Below, one piece after another: positions 8,304 through 15,317 of a DNA stretch of 64,000 nt. Position 1 is the first letter of the stretch. Every line of letters begins with the position of its first letter. The stretch comes from JBBECJ01 sp963763325 (GTDB taxonomy: Bacteria > Chloroflexota > Chloroflexia > Thermomicrobiales > CFX8). A program made the position numbers and the translations under genes. The stretch is taken from the NCBI GenBank assembly GCA_963763325.1, contig CAVXOL010000023.1, positions 186,001 to 250,000 on the forward strand. Reading direction: 5' to 3'. The notes below the pieces were generated by a model. It was not told the DNA's origin. It saw only the letters and a program-made list of their open reading frames with translations, and ran no database searches.

Positions 8304-9332
8304 CGCGTTTGCGGTCGCTCCGGCAGGTTGGCGAGCGTTCTGAAGCTCCTCGAACAGGCTGCGCTCATGCTCTGAGAGATCGGTCGGGAGGACGACGCTG
8401 ACACGCGCGAGGAGGTCGCCGCGTTCCGATGATCCGGCTGCGACGGGCCAACCCTGCTTGCGTAGCCGGAAGACTCGTCCATTCTGGGTTTCGGGCGGAA
8501 TTGTCAGCGCGACTCGTCCCGACAACGTACGGACGATCGTCTCGCCACCGAGGATCGCAGTGTATAGCGGAACACTCATGTCGGTCTTAAGATCATTTCC
8601 TTCGAGCTCATACGATCGATCGGACTTGATGCGCACTTTGAGATAGACATCACCCGCAGGTCCGCCATCTCGCCCCGGCGATCCCTTGCCAGCGACACGC
8701 ACGCGTTGCCCATCCCGGATGCCGGCTGGAATCGTGACCTCGATCCTGTTGCGCCTGGTCGTGGATCCAGTTGCTTCACATGCGAAGCAGATAGAGCCCT
8801 GAACGACGCCGGTTCCGCTGCACTCCGCGCAAGGCTGCGGAACCTGCATCTCAAACGCTCGTGTCGTTCCAGTGTAAGCGTCGTGCAGGGTGACTTCGAT
8901 CGGGTACTCGTGATCATCACCGCGACGTGGACTGCGACGCTGAGCTCTGGCAGTGCGACCGGTCGAGCCGAACAGCGTCTCGAAAAAGTCCGAGAAGCCC
9001 TCACCACCTGAGGTACGATAGTCGAACCGGACGTTCGGATTGCCACCCGCCTGGCCGCTGAACCACTGTGTGAAGTCGGTCGGTGATCCGCCGTCGGCTG
9101 CGGACTGATACCGTTCCCAATCCTCGCCGAATCGGTCATAGCGTGCGCGCTTGTCCGGGTCCGACAGCACCTGGTGTGCTTCGTTCAATGCCTTGAATTT
9201 TTCCTCGGCATCGGCGCTCTTATTGACGTCCGGATGAAGCTTGCGGGCTTGCTCACGGTAGGCCCGTTTAATATCCGCGTCATCAGCGCCTCGCGACACG
9301 CCGAGCACGGAGTAATAGTCTTGAAACTGCAT
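8301..9332 (-). CDS. DnaJ/CbpA-like co-chaperone with a single-centre zinc finger
   Basis: Encodes 343 residues. The J domain (about 5-70) has the invariant HPD in ARKLHPDVNK, so it should stimulate an Hsp70 ATPase. A Gly-rich linker (about 72-120) follows. The Cys-rich region is reduced to two CxxC motifs (CAECSGTG and CFACEATG) where standard DnaJ has four, so at most one zinc centre forms. Two C-terminal substrate-binding beta domains follow (IPAGIRDGQRVRVAGKGSPG). This layout is intermediate between DnaJ and CbpA. No dnaK, grpE or hrcA lies beside it. The gene has its own promoter at 9373-9401. Confidence 0.9.
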   Translation of the reverse strand: MQFQDYYSVLGVSRGADDADIKRAYREQARKLHPDVNKSADAEEKFKALNEAHQVLSDPDKRARYDRFGEDWERYQSAADGGSPTDFTQWFSGQAGGNPNVRFDYRTSGGEGFSDFFETLFGSTGRTARAQRRSPRRGDDHEYPIEVTLHDAYTGTTRAFEMQVPQPCAECSGTGVVQGSICFACEATGSTTRRNRIEVTIPAGIRDGQRVRVAGKGSPGRDGGPAGDVYLKVRIKSDRSYELEGNDLKTDMSVPLYTAILGGETIVRTLSGRVALTIPPETQNGRVFRLRKQGWPVAAGSSERGDLLARVSVVLPTDLSEHERSLFEELQNARQPAGATANA

Positions 9333-9372
9333 CGTTCACCGCTCCAGCGTTGATCATCGTATTCTGAATCAT

Positions 9373-9401
9373 AGTATAAAGCCTGAGTCGCTATGACGCA
9401 A
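9373..9401 (-). promoter_or_regulatory. Sigma-70-type promoter of the DnaJ-like gene
   Basis: On the minus strand TTGCGT (9396-9401) is followed after 17 bases by TATACT (9373-9378). It lies about 40 bases before the ATG at 9332. No CIRCE-type heat-shock inverted repeat is visible nearby. Confidence 0.5.
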
Positions 9402-9414
9402 GGTTCGGTCAGGA

Positions 9415-9984
9415 TCAGGTTGCTCCGGATCGGGCCAACCGGAGTCTTCGCCTGCGTCGGAAGAGGATGACGACGAGTGATAGAACCATGATGAGCACGA
9501 CCGCGATCAGAATTGGAGCGATCAAGGCGATGACGGTGACGACGATTGCAAAGCCATCCTCAAATGCACTCACGATGGGGTTTCCGACGCCGGCTGTTGT
9601 CGCAGTCACTACAGGTCTGAAGGTTGTCTTGGTCGTGTGTATGCCTCCGGCCACCAGCAGACCGAGAATCATCGCGACGATCGGGTTGATTGACTCAACC
9701 GACGCGGTGCTCGCCATCAGCAGGACTGCTCCGGCAGTTGGACGGATGGCTGATTGGATCAAATCGTTGACATGGTCGACGATTGGGATCTTGTCTGCGA
9801 GCAGCTCGATTCCAAGCAGGATACCAATGACGGCAATCACGACGGGAGACGAAATCACGTCGTACGGTGCCGCCAACTGAATCAGGCCGGTATACCGGTC
9901 GGCCAGCGCTACCGCGAGGAGTGGGATGTAGGCATTCAAGCCGGCGGGCATTGCCAGGCCAAGGCCGGTTAGTAACTCAAACAC
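9415..9984 (-). CDS. DUF4126 family membrane protein
   Basis: Encodes 189 residues with about four to five hydrophobic segments, the last at about 150-174, and a basic C-terminal tail (RRRRRLRLARSGAT). The start MFELLTGLGLAMPAGLNAYIP, with its Gly/Ala/Asn-rich first helix, and the following ADKIPIVDHVNDL are typical of DUF4126. The function of the family is unknown. It lies 40 bases downstream of the DUF4013-like gene on the same strand, so the two may be cotranscribed. Confidence 0.85.
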   Translation of the reverse strand: MFELLTGLGLAMPAGLNAYIPLLAVALADRYTGLIQLAAPYDVISSPVVIAVIGILLGIELLADKIPIVDHVNDLIQSAIRPTAGAVLLMASTASVESINPIVAMILGLLVAGGIHTTKTTFRPVVTATTAGVGNPIVSAFEDGFAIVVTVIALIAPILIAVVLIMVLSLVVILFRRRRRLRLARSGAT

Positions 9985-10024
9985 ATCGCGGACCGATCAC
10001 GAGTTAGCCGAGTGTGAGGAGCGA

Positions 10025-10666
10025 CTAGAATGCGGTCTCCGCAGGCAGAGGAACTACCCTCACACGCCGGTAAGCCTGCCCCAGAAGGTGCGCTTGTGCC
10101 AAAGTCAGCCATGGGGTGATGACGAAGAACCCGATCCCGCATGTCACGATCCCAGCGACGATACCGATAAGGCTGGCGACAAAGTAGACCAGCACACAGA
10201 GCAACATGAGTCCTGCCCCTCTGCGGGCCTCCGAAACAATCTCGCCAAACTCGAACATCGCAGAAAACTCGCCACTCAATGCGTATCGTGCCGCAACGAT
10301 TTGCCCGAAGATAGCTGAGAATACAATACCGATCGGTAGAAGGCAGGCAAACCCCAGTGCCCAGACGATGCCCGACTCGGTGACGGTACCGGCAATGATG
10401 ATCGGGCAGATCAACAGCAGAACTGGCAATTGCCAGATCAAGACGCCGATCGTGACCAGCAGTCCGCGCATGAAATAGTCTCCGAAATCATCCCACTCAG
10501 GCAGCGGCAGATCGGAGCCGTTAAAGACCCGCTTGAGTATGTCGAGGGCATAGCCGTACAGCGCAAGGTTCAGAATCGGCACGAGTGAGACGGCCGCTCC
10601 AATCAAAACCTTCGAGATCCATTTTGGATCGGACGTAATGAAGGTGTACGCTCGACCGATGTCCAT
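10025..10666 (-). CDS. DUF4013-like membrane protein
   Basis: Encodes 213 residues. The start is the ATG at 10666 (MDIGRAYTFITSDPKW), which has a GAGGAG ribosome-binding site a few bases upstream; an upstream ATG at 10738 has no such support. The beginning (FITSDPKWISKVLIGAAVSL), a short amphipathic helix followed by repeated hydrophobic segments, is typical of DUF4013. Four or five membrane helices are apparent. The role is unknown. Confidence 0.8.
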   Translation of the reverse strand: MDIGRAYTFITSDPKWISKVLIGAAVSLVPILNLALYGYALDILKRVFNGSDLPLPEWDDFGDYFMRGLLVTIGVLIWQLPVLLLICPIIIAGTVTESGIVWALGFACLLPIGIVFSAIFGQIVAARYALSGEFSAMFEFGEIVSEARRGAGLMLLCVLVYFVASLIGIVAGIVTCGIGFFVITPWLTLAQAHLLGQAYRRVRVVPLPAETAF

Positions 10667-10753
10667 CACTGCTCCTCGCACAACTCGCCGAGTCGTTTGG
10701 CACGTCTCTGACTTCACGCCGATGGAGCAGAGTAACATGGCGTACGAATGCGG

Positions 10754-12181
10754 TCAATCGTCGAGGTTAGCGCGCGATATCGACCATCTCGAACGTGACC
10801 TAAAACCATCAATGCGGGAAAACACGGCCGCAAGTGTGACGATCAATACAACAGCCGCAATACTTCGCTGACTCAGTGAATCCTGGGCGAATGGCTGGAA
10901 CGAGATTAGGCGAGCCGTGAAGTGTGTACCGAGTTGATCGTCGATCGTTGCAATAAGGTTATTGATCCCGTCGGGGTGGTGGTAGAAGCGCTGAGGATTG
11001 GCGACACCGACGAGCATCAGGACGATCCCGATGCACCAGGCTCCAATGACGGCGGCGCGCCCGAAGGTTCCTAACCTGTTGATCACAACTGCGAGCGTTC
11101 CAGCGGCGAACGGCGCGATCGGAACAAGATAGCGTGCCGGCGGTCCCCATTCGCCCCACCAGACACGGTACAACGCGACGACGACGACATACGGCGCCAG
11201 AGCGGCCAGTGCCAACCGTCCCGTACCCGTTACACGACACCAACGAGGAATGCCGGCAATCGCAAACAGGTAAATCGGCGCGGCAATCAACAGTCCCCAT
11301 TGTGAATCCAGCAACAGCCCGAATCCAGCATTGATCGACCCTGTCAAATCGTTGAAGCCAGCGTGGTCTGACGTGTTCTGGATTGGACGGTCGTAGAGCC
11401 AGAGATTATATGCAACCAGTGAGAACCCACCGAGAGCGATTGGCCCGAGTGCGAGAACTGCCTGTGTGAGGTTGCGCGATGTCCAGAGGCGTATCAAGGC
11501 CACCACGACCAGAACCACGACCGTCGGCACGAAGCGTTGATGCAGCCACGGCAGCACGCCGATTGCTGCGCCAGTCAACAACCATTGCAGGCCTGTGTTG
11601 GAGGGCAAGGCAAGTCGCCGAACTGAGTAGATCAGCAACAGTGCTGCGGGAATCTCAGGGAAGATCAGCACCGCATACGGGGCAATCGGCATGGAGACGG
11701 CCAGCATCGCGGCAATCGCAGCCGCCCAGGCTTGGGATGCTTTTGCCTCTCGTGCGAGGAAGTACATGTTTGCGGCGACCAGCACCGCGCAAGCGGCGAC
11801 GATCGCCACAGCTCCCTCCCGGCCGATCGATTCGTAAGGGATCGCTATCAGCAGAGACAGACCGATTCCATGCTTGGTGTGGAGTCCGTCCAACTCCGTC
11901 GTCGCAGGATGCGGCGGCAGCGTCCTCGGGAATGCAGGCCAACCGTCCCAATCGCTCGGAAGGGGATCACCCGGATAGAACTCATCATAGTCACGAGCGT
12001 CGTAGTTGTTGGATTCGTCGAAGTCTCTGTCACGGACGATGCTGATCGTGGTCATGATGTAGAACGGTTCGTCGCCGGTCAACGGGTCAAGCCTGTCGAT
12101 AGCCTGGGCGGCAAACAGGATGTAGGCGACTGAGACGATTGCGATTAGCCCGGCCAGCCAGCGGTCAGATGCCAGCTTCAC
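10754..12181 (-). CDS. Polytopic membrane glycosyltransferase, GT-C type (PMT/ArnT-like)
   Basis: Encodes 475 residues with roughly 10-11 hydrophobic segments. The start is placed at the GTG at 12181 because it forms a GTGA overlap with the stop of the upstream VanZ gene; an in-frame ATG exists at 12223. After the first helix comes LTGDEPFYIMTTISI, where Asp-Glu matches the catalytic GDE-type motif of lipid-carrier-dependent GT-C enzymes. It would transfer a sugar from a polyprenyl-phosphate donor on the outer face of the membrane. Substrate is unknown. It follows a GT4-like gene and a VanZ gene and probably belongs to the same envelope-glycan operon. Confidence 0.8.
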   Translation of the reverse strand: MKLASDRWLAGLIAIVSVAYILFAAQAIDRLDPLTGDEPFYIMTTISIVRDRDFDESNNYDARDYDEFYPGDPLPSDWDGWPAFPRTLPPHPATTELDGLHTKHGIGLSLLIAIPYESIGREGAVAIVAACAVLVAANMYFLAREAKASQAWAAAIAAMLAVSMPIAPYAVLIFPEIPAALLLIYSVRRLALPSNTGLQWLLTGAAIGVLPWLHQRFVPTVVVLVVVALIRLWTSRNLTQAVLALGPIALGGFSLVAYNLWLYDRPIQNTSDHAGFNDLTGSINAGFGLLLDSQWGLLIAAPIYLFAIAGIPRWCRVTGTGRLALAALAPYVVVVALYRVWWGEWGPPARYLVPIAPFAAGTLAVVINRLGTFGRAAVIGAWCIGIVLMLVGVANPQRFYHHPDGINNLIATIDDQLGTHFTARLISFQPFAQDSLSQRSIAAVVLIVTLAAVFSRIDGFRSRSRWSISRANLDD

Positions 12182-12561
12182 CGAGTTGTGTCTGCCGAGA
12201 AGATGGAATGAACATGCGCCCAAATCGAGACAGCGATTGCCGCTCCAAGGGTATTGACGGCGACATCAAAGAGGCTTGCATCGCGTCCCGGAACGAAGGA
12301 CTGATGGAATTCGTCGCTGATGCCAAACAATACCGCTCCGGCAATGGCCGCGATCCTCGCAGATTTCGATGTATTTCCGCCGCGATCAAACGCCAACAGG
12401 AGCAGCGTTGCCAGAACGCCATACAGGAACAAGTGGGCAGCGATCGAGAGCAGGAACGTCGACAGCCCGAAAGGTTGAGTAAATCGCTCCTGCGACGACA
12501 TCACAAAGATGAACGTCATCCAGGCGACTGCCGGAACCGCCCGGATCAACTGGTCGAGCAT
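12178..12561 (-). CDS. VanZ-like family membrane protein
   Basis: Encodes 127 residues with four hydrophobic helices. The VanZ family pattern is visible: WMTFIFVMSSQ near the N-terminus and GISDEFHQSFVPGRDASLFD followed by VAVNTLGA. VanZ proteins are linked to teicoplanin resistance in enterococci, but most chromosomal members have no known role. The gene sits between a GT4-like gene (overlap of 16 bases) and the GT-C gene (GTGA overlap), which suggests a job in cell-surface polymer metabolism. Confidence 0.9.
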   Translation of the reverse strand: MLDQLIRAVPAVAWMTFIFVMSSQERFTQPFGLSTFLLSIAAHLFLYGVLATLLLLAFDRGGNTSKSARIAAIAGAVLFGISDEFHQSFVPGRDASLFDVAVNTLGAAIAVSIWAHVHSIFSADTTR

Positions 12562-13736
12562 GACGGCAATACTCCTGCATCCCGATAACTATCGATGAGC
12601 CGATCCGTGATCGCAGCGACAGTGAAATGATCGACCACTCGGTCCTGCGCCGCTGATGAAAGTCGCCTGACCAGTTGCGGGCTACGGTGCAATTTCAGAG
12701 ACGCTTCCGCAAACGCCTCAGGTTCGGACGACTCAATGAGACAGGCAGCATCGGAGGCAACTGCTGGGACATCGCCGATTGCGGGCGCGATTACGGCACA
12801 GCCGGCGGCCAACAGCTCCAGTAACTTTACCGAGTTCTTAGACCGAGCTATGAGAGAGTCGGTATACGGAAAGATCGCAATGTCAGCCCGCCCAAGGATT
12901 TCGGGCAACCGTTCATAAGCTACATATCCCAGTTGATGTAAATCCAAATTCCCAAAACCACTACGAAACTGTGCAGATTCGCCGACGGTAAGCACGGTCG
13001 ATCTTGCTGATCGAGGAAGCACAGCCGATAGTCGCGTGAGATAACGCGGTAACCAGTCATCTGGGAACTCGGCAAATCGCGAGTACAGAACGATAGTGGA
13101 TGTGTTTAGGTCGGATCCAGGCAGGTCGCTGCGAGCGCTCGAAATACGCTGTGCCCAGCCTTTATCCAGCCCATTTGGCACCCACGCGACCGAATCACTT
13201 GGAGAATCGCGTAGCGCCAGTGCCCGACGCCTGAGGAGATGACTGGCCGCCGTAACAGCCGTGGCGGATCGAAGGAGTGTTCGCTCCTGCCAATCGAACA
13301 AGCGCCTTTGGAATACGGAGTAGCCACCGTGCTGGTTCCAACCGCCGTCTCCTTCCCAGTCGTCACTGTCGATTATGAGGGGCGCGTGATGTGAAAGGAT
13401 TCTTCCCGCCAGTCCACCGAAGCCCTTGGGCTTATACACGTGGACCGCACGGGGTCGAAGCGCCCGAATCTGACGGGACATCTGACTCACGGCGACCGGA
13501 AACGACAAGACACCGGTCGCTGCCGTGTTGACGATCTCCACCTTCGAGACAGTGTCTACAACACCTGACTCGGAGGGCATATCCCATGGAACCGTCACAA
13601 TGGCACAGCGGATTCCTCGGGCGGTAAGCTCGCGTGCAAACGGCAACGCACGCGCCTGTAGTGTTCCAAGCCGCCAGGCGGCGAATGTTCCGGCGAACAC
13701 AATATCGACGTGACGCTTGTTGGTCGCTGATCGCAT
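12546..13736 (-). CDS. GT4-like glycosyltransferase
   Basis: Encodes 396 residues from the ATG at 13736 (MRSATNKRHVDIVFAG). Another candidate ATG is at 13769, and neither has a strong ribosome-binding site. The two-domain GT-B form is suggested by LPFARELTARGIRCAIVTVP at the N-terminus and by IFPYTDSLIARSKNSVKLLE followed by LLAAGCAVIAP in the donor-binding half. The donor sugar is unknown. It is the first gene of a three-gene overlapping set with the VanZ and GT-C proteins. Confidence 0.8.
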   Translation of the reverse strand: MRSATNKRHVDIVFAGTFAAWRLGTLQARALPFARELTARGIRCAIVTVPWDMPSESGVVDTVSKVEIVNTAATGVLSFPVAVSQMSRQIRALRPRAVHVYKPKGFGGLAGRILSHHAPLIIDSDDWEGDGGWNQHGGYSVFQRRLFDWQERTLLRSATAVTAASHLLRRRALALRDSPSDSVAWVPNGLDKGWAQRISSARSDLPGSDLNTSTIVLYSRFAEFPDDWLPRYLTRLSAVLPRSARSTVLTVGESAQFRSGFGNLDLHQLGYVAYERLPEILGRADIAIFPYTDSLIARSKNSVKLLELLAAGCAVIAPAIGDVPAVASDAACLIESSEPEAFAEASLKLHRSPQLVRRLSSAAQDRVVDHFTVAAITDRLIDSYRDAGVLPSCSTS

Positions 13737-13789
13737 GACGAGCGATGGTACAAGAGAGACACCAGCCATCGCCACGTCACAACGAAATA

Positions 13790-13817
13790 CGGGTGGAACA
13801 CAATTGTGTCCCACCCG
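13790..13817 (-). terminator. Inverted repeat downstream of lexA, probable terminator
   Basis: A 28-base near-perfect palindrome centred between 13803 and 13804, with one mismatched pair, starts 28 bases past the lexA stop. On the minus strand it is followed by a T-rich stretch (TATTTCGTTG). It could instead be a dyad binding site, but its place right after lexA fits a weak intrinsic terminator. Confidence 0.5.
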
Positions 13818-13845
13818 CTTCTGTGGCCCCACGGAATCCGGAAGA

Positions 13846-14487
13846 TTACTGAATGACTGGCCGAATGACGGTGACGAGCTTGCCCTGAACCTCGACGTTG
13901 TCTGCAGTCGTGTAAATCGGGTCCATCGTAACGTTTGCTGGCTGGAGCCGCACCTCGCTACCGTCGATGTAGAAACGCTTGAGCGTCGTTTCCTTCTCGC
14001 TCTTCAGCCAGACTGCGACGGTGTCGCCGTTCTCACATACGATCTGATGCCGAAGAACGACAACATCGCCATCGTTAATCAGCGCGTCAACCATCGAATG
14101 ACCCTTTACGCGAAGCGCGAAGAGTCCTTCGGTCCGTGGGCCGAGCACATCGGAACTGATCTCGATCGTATCGAGGTATTCCTGGGTCGCGAGATCGTCA
14201 GGCACCGGGATCGGCTCACCAGCGGCGATCCGTCCAACGACTGGAATCGAGATAATCCCCCTTCGGCCCTGCGGACGCCCGACCAACTCGATCCCGCGAG
14301 AGATGTTGCGGTTTCTTCGGATCAGGTTGCGTTGCTCGAGGACGTTCAGGTTGTAATCGACGACGCTGGTTGAAGAGATCGCGAGACCTTCCTGGATCTC
14401 GCGAATCGTAGGTGGGTACGAGTGTTCATCGCTGAAACTCTCGATGTAGCCAAGAATGTCCTGCTGACGTCGTGAGAGCTGCTTCAT
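13846..14487 (-). CDS. lexA: LexA repressor (SOS regulator)
   Basis: Encodes 213 residues, the usual length. The N-terminal winged helix (LSRRQQDILGYIESFSDEHS, then YPPTIREI) binds SOS operators. The autocleavage site is the Ala-Gly pair in VGRIAAGEPIP. The serine nucleophile is in GHSMVDALINDGD and the general-base lysine in EKETTLKRF. RecA filaments formed on damaged DNA would trigger self-cleavage and derepress SOS genes. The gene carries a consensus operator inside its own promoter (14555-14584), so it is autoregulated. Confidence 0.97.
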   Translation of the reverse strand: MKQLSRRQQDILGYIESFSDEHSYPPTIREIQEGLAISSTSVVDYNLNVLEQRNLIRRNRNISRGIELVGRPQGRRGIISIPVVGRIAAGEPIPVPDDLATQEYLDTIEISSDVLGPRTEGLFALRVKGHSMVDALINDGDVVVLRHQIVCENGDTVAVWLKSEKETTLKRFYIDGSEVRLQPANVTMDPIYTTADNVEVQGKLVTVIRPVIQ

Positions 14488-14554
14488 ACCTCAATACCCC
14501 CGGTTGGACGATCCGCGTGGACCCGGACCACTCCCGGGTCGTCCCGATGTAGCC

Positions 14555-14584
14555 AGTATAATCTCGAACATCTGTTCGTGTCAA
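14555..14584 (-). promoter_or_regulatory. lexA promoter
   Basis: On the minus strand a perfect TTGACA (14579-14584) and TATACT (14555-14560) are separated by 18 bases. The LexA box fills most of the spacer. Transcription should start near 14548, giving a leader of about 60 bases. Confidence 0.75.
14565..14578. promoter_or_regulatory. SOS box (LexA operator)
   Basis: CGAACATCTGTTCG has perfect CGAAC/GTTCG half-sites with a four-base spacer. It matches the Gram-positive and actinobacterial LexA box and not the E. coli CTGT-N8-ACAG form. It lies between the -35 and -10 boxes of lexA, where bound LexA would block RNA polymerase. Confidence 0.85.
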
Positions 14585-14724
14585 TCAGTAGCAAATCGCC
14601 AGCCCTGGTGCTTTTGGGCTATTCGCCTCTGTGGCTTCATTGCCTACACTATGAAGGATCTTAAACAGGCGACGTCGATTCAACATCGCGGTTCGGCTGG
14701 CGAGTTGCTATTGACAGGTGTGTC

Positions 14725-15300
14725 ATGAACGTTCTCGATTTTGCAATCGTTCTCGCATTTGGGATGCTGATCCTGGTTGGCTTCTTTGGCGGCATCGGTC
14801 GTGTGACGGCTGGTATCTTCGCCGTCTATCTGTCGTCGGTCGTCGCGGCAGCGTTTTACGAGCGAGTTGGCGACATATTTGTCGAGCAGGTCAGCGACAT
14901 GCGGGTTGCAACCGGTCATCTACTCGCCTTCATGTTCCTGTTCATGCTCCTGACCGGCGCATTCTTCTGGGGCATCGGACAGACGATCAAGGCCGTCGAA
15001 TTGCGGCGCGGACGGTTCGCAATCATGGATAATGTCGGAGGCGCGACGCTGGCCCTGACAGCGGGCGCGCTGGCGATCGCGATGACGATCTCGGTGTCCG
15101 TCATTATCCTTGGCGCGTTCAGTCAGTCCGCTATGGTGGAAGGCGACGAGAATCTGGGAACCTTGGGCAGGCAGATACGGGGCTCGGAACTCGTTCCGAT
15201 GTTTCTGAAGCTTCAAAAGCCGCTGGTTGTCACCTATGAACCGTGGTTCCCAAACGGCTTGCCGCCGATTCTCGAAGTCCCTCCCCAGCCTGCGACCTAG
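14725..15300 (+). CDS. CvpA family membrane protein
   Basis: Encodes 191 residues. Four hydrophobic segments lie in the first 140 residues, starting MNVLDFAIVLAFGMLILVGF followed by FGGIGRVTAGI, the CvpA pattern. A hydrophilic C-terminus follows. CvpA is needed for colicin V production in E. coli, but its general role is unclear. It lies 17 bases before mutS2, the same order as cvpA-like yshB and mutSB in Bacillus. The 140 bases between it and the lexA promoter contain no clear promoter for this direction. Confidence 0.85.
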   Translation: MNVLDFAIVLAFGMLILVGFFGGIGRVTAGIFAVYLSSVVAAAFYERVGDIFVEQVSDMRVATGHLLAFMFLFMLLTGAFFWGIGQTIKAVELRRGRFAIMDNVGGATLALTAGALAIAMTISVSVIILGAFSQSAMVEGDENLGTLGRQIRGSELVPMFLKLQKPLVVTYEPWFPNGLPPILEVPPQPAT

Positions 15301-15317
15301 GCGACCGGAAGGCTTTA

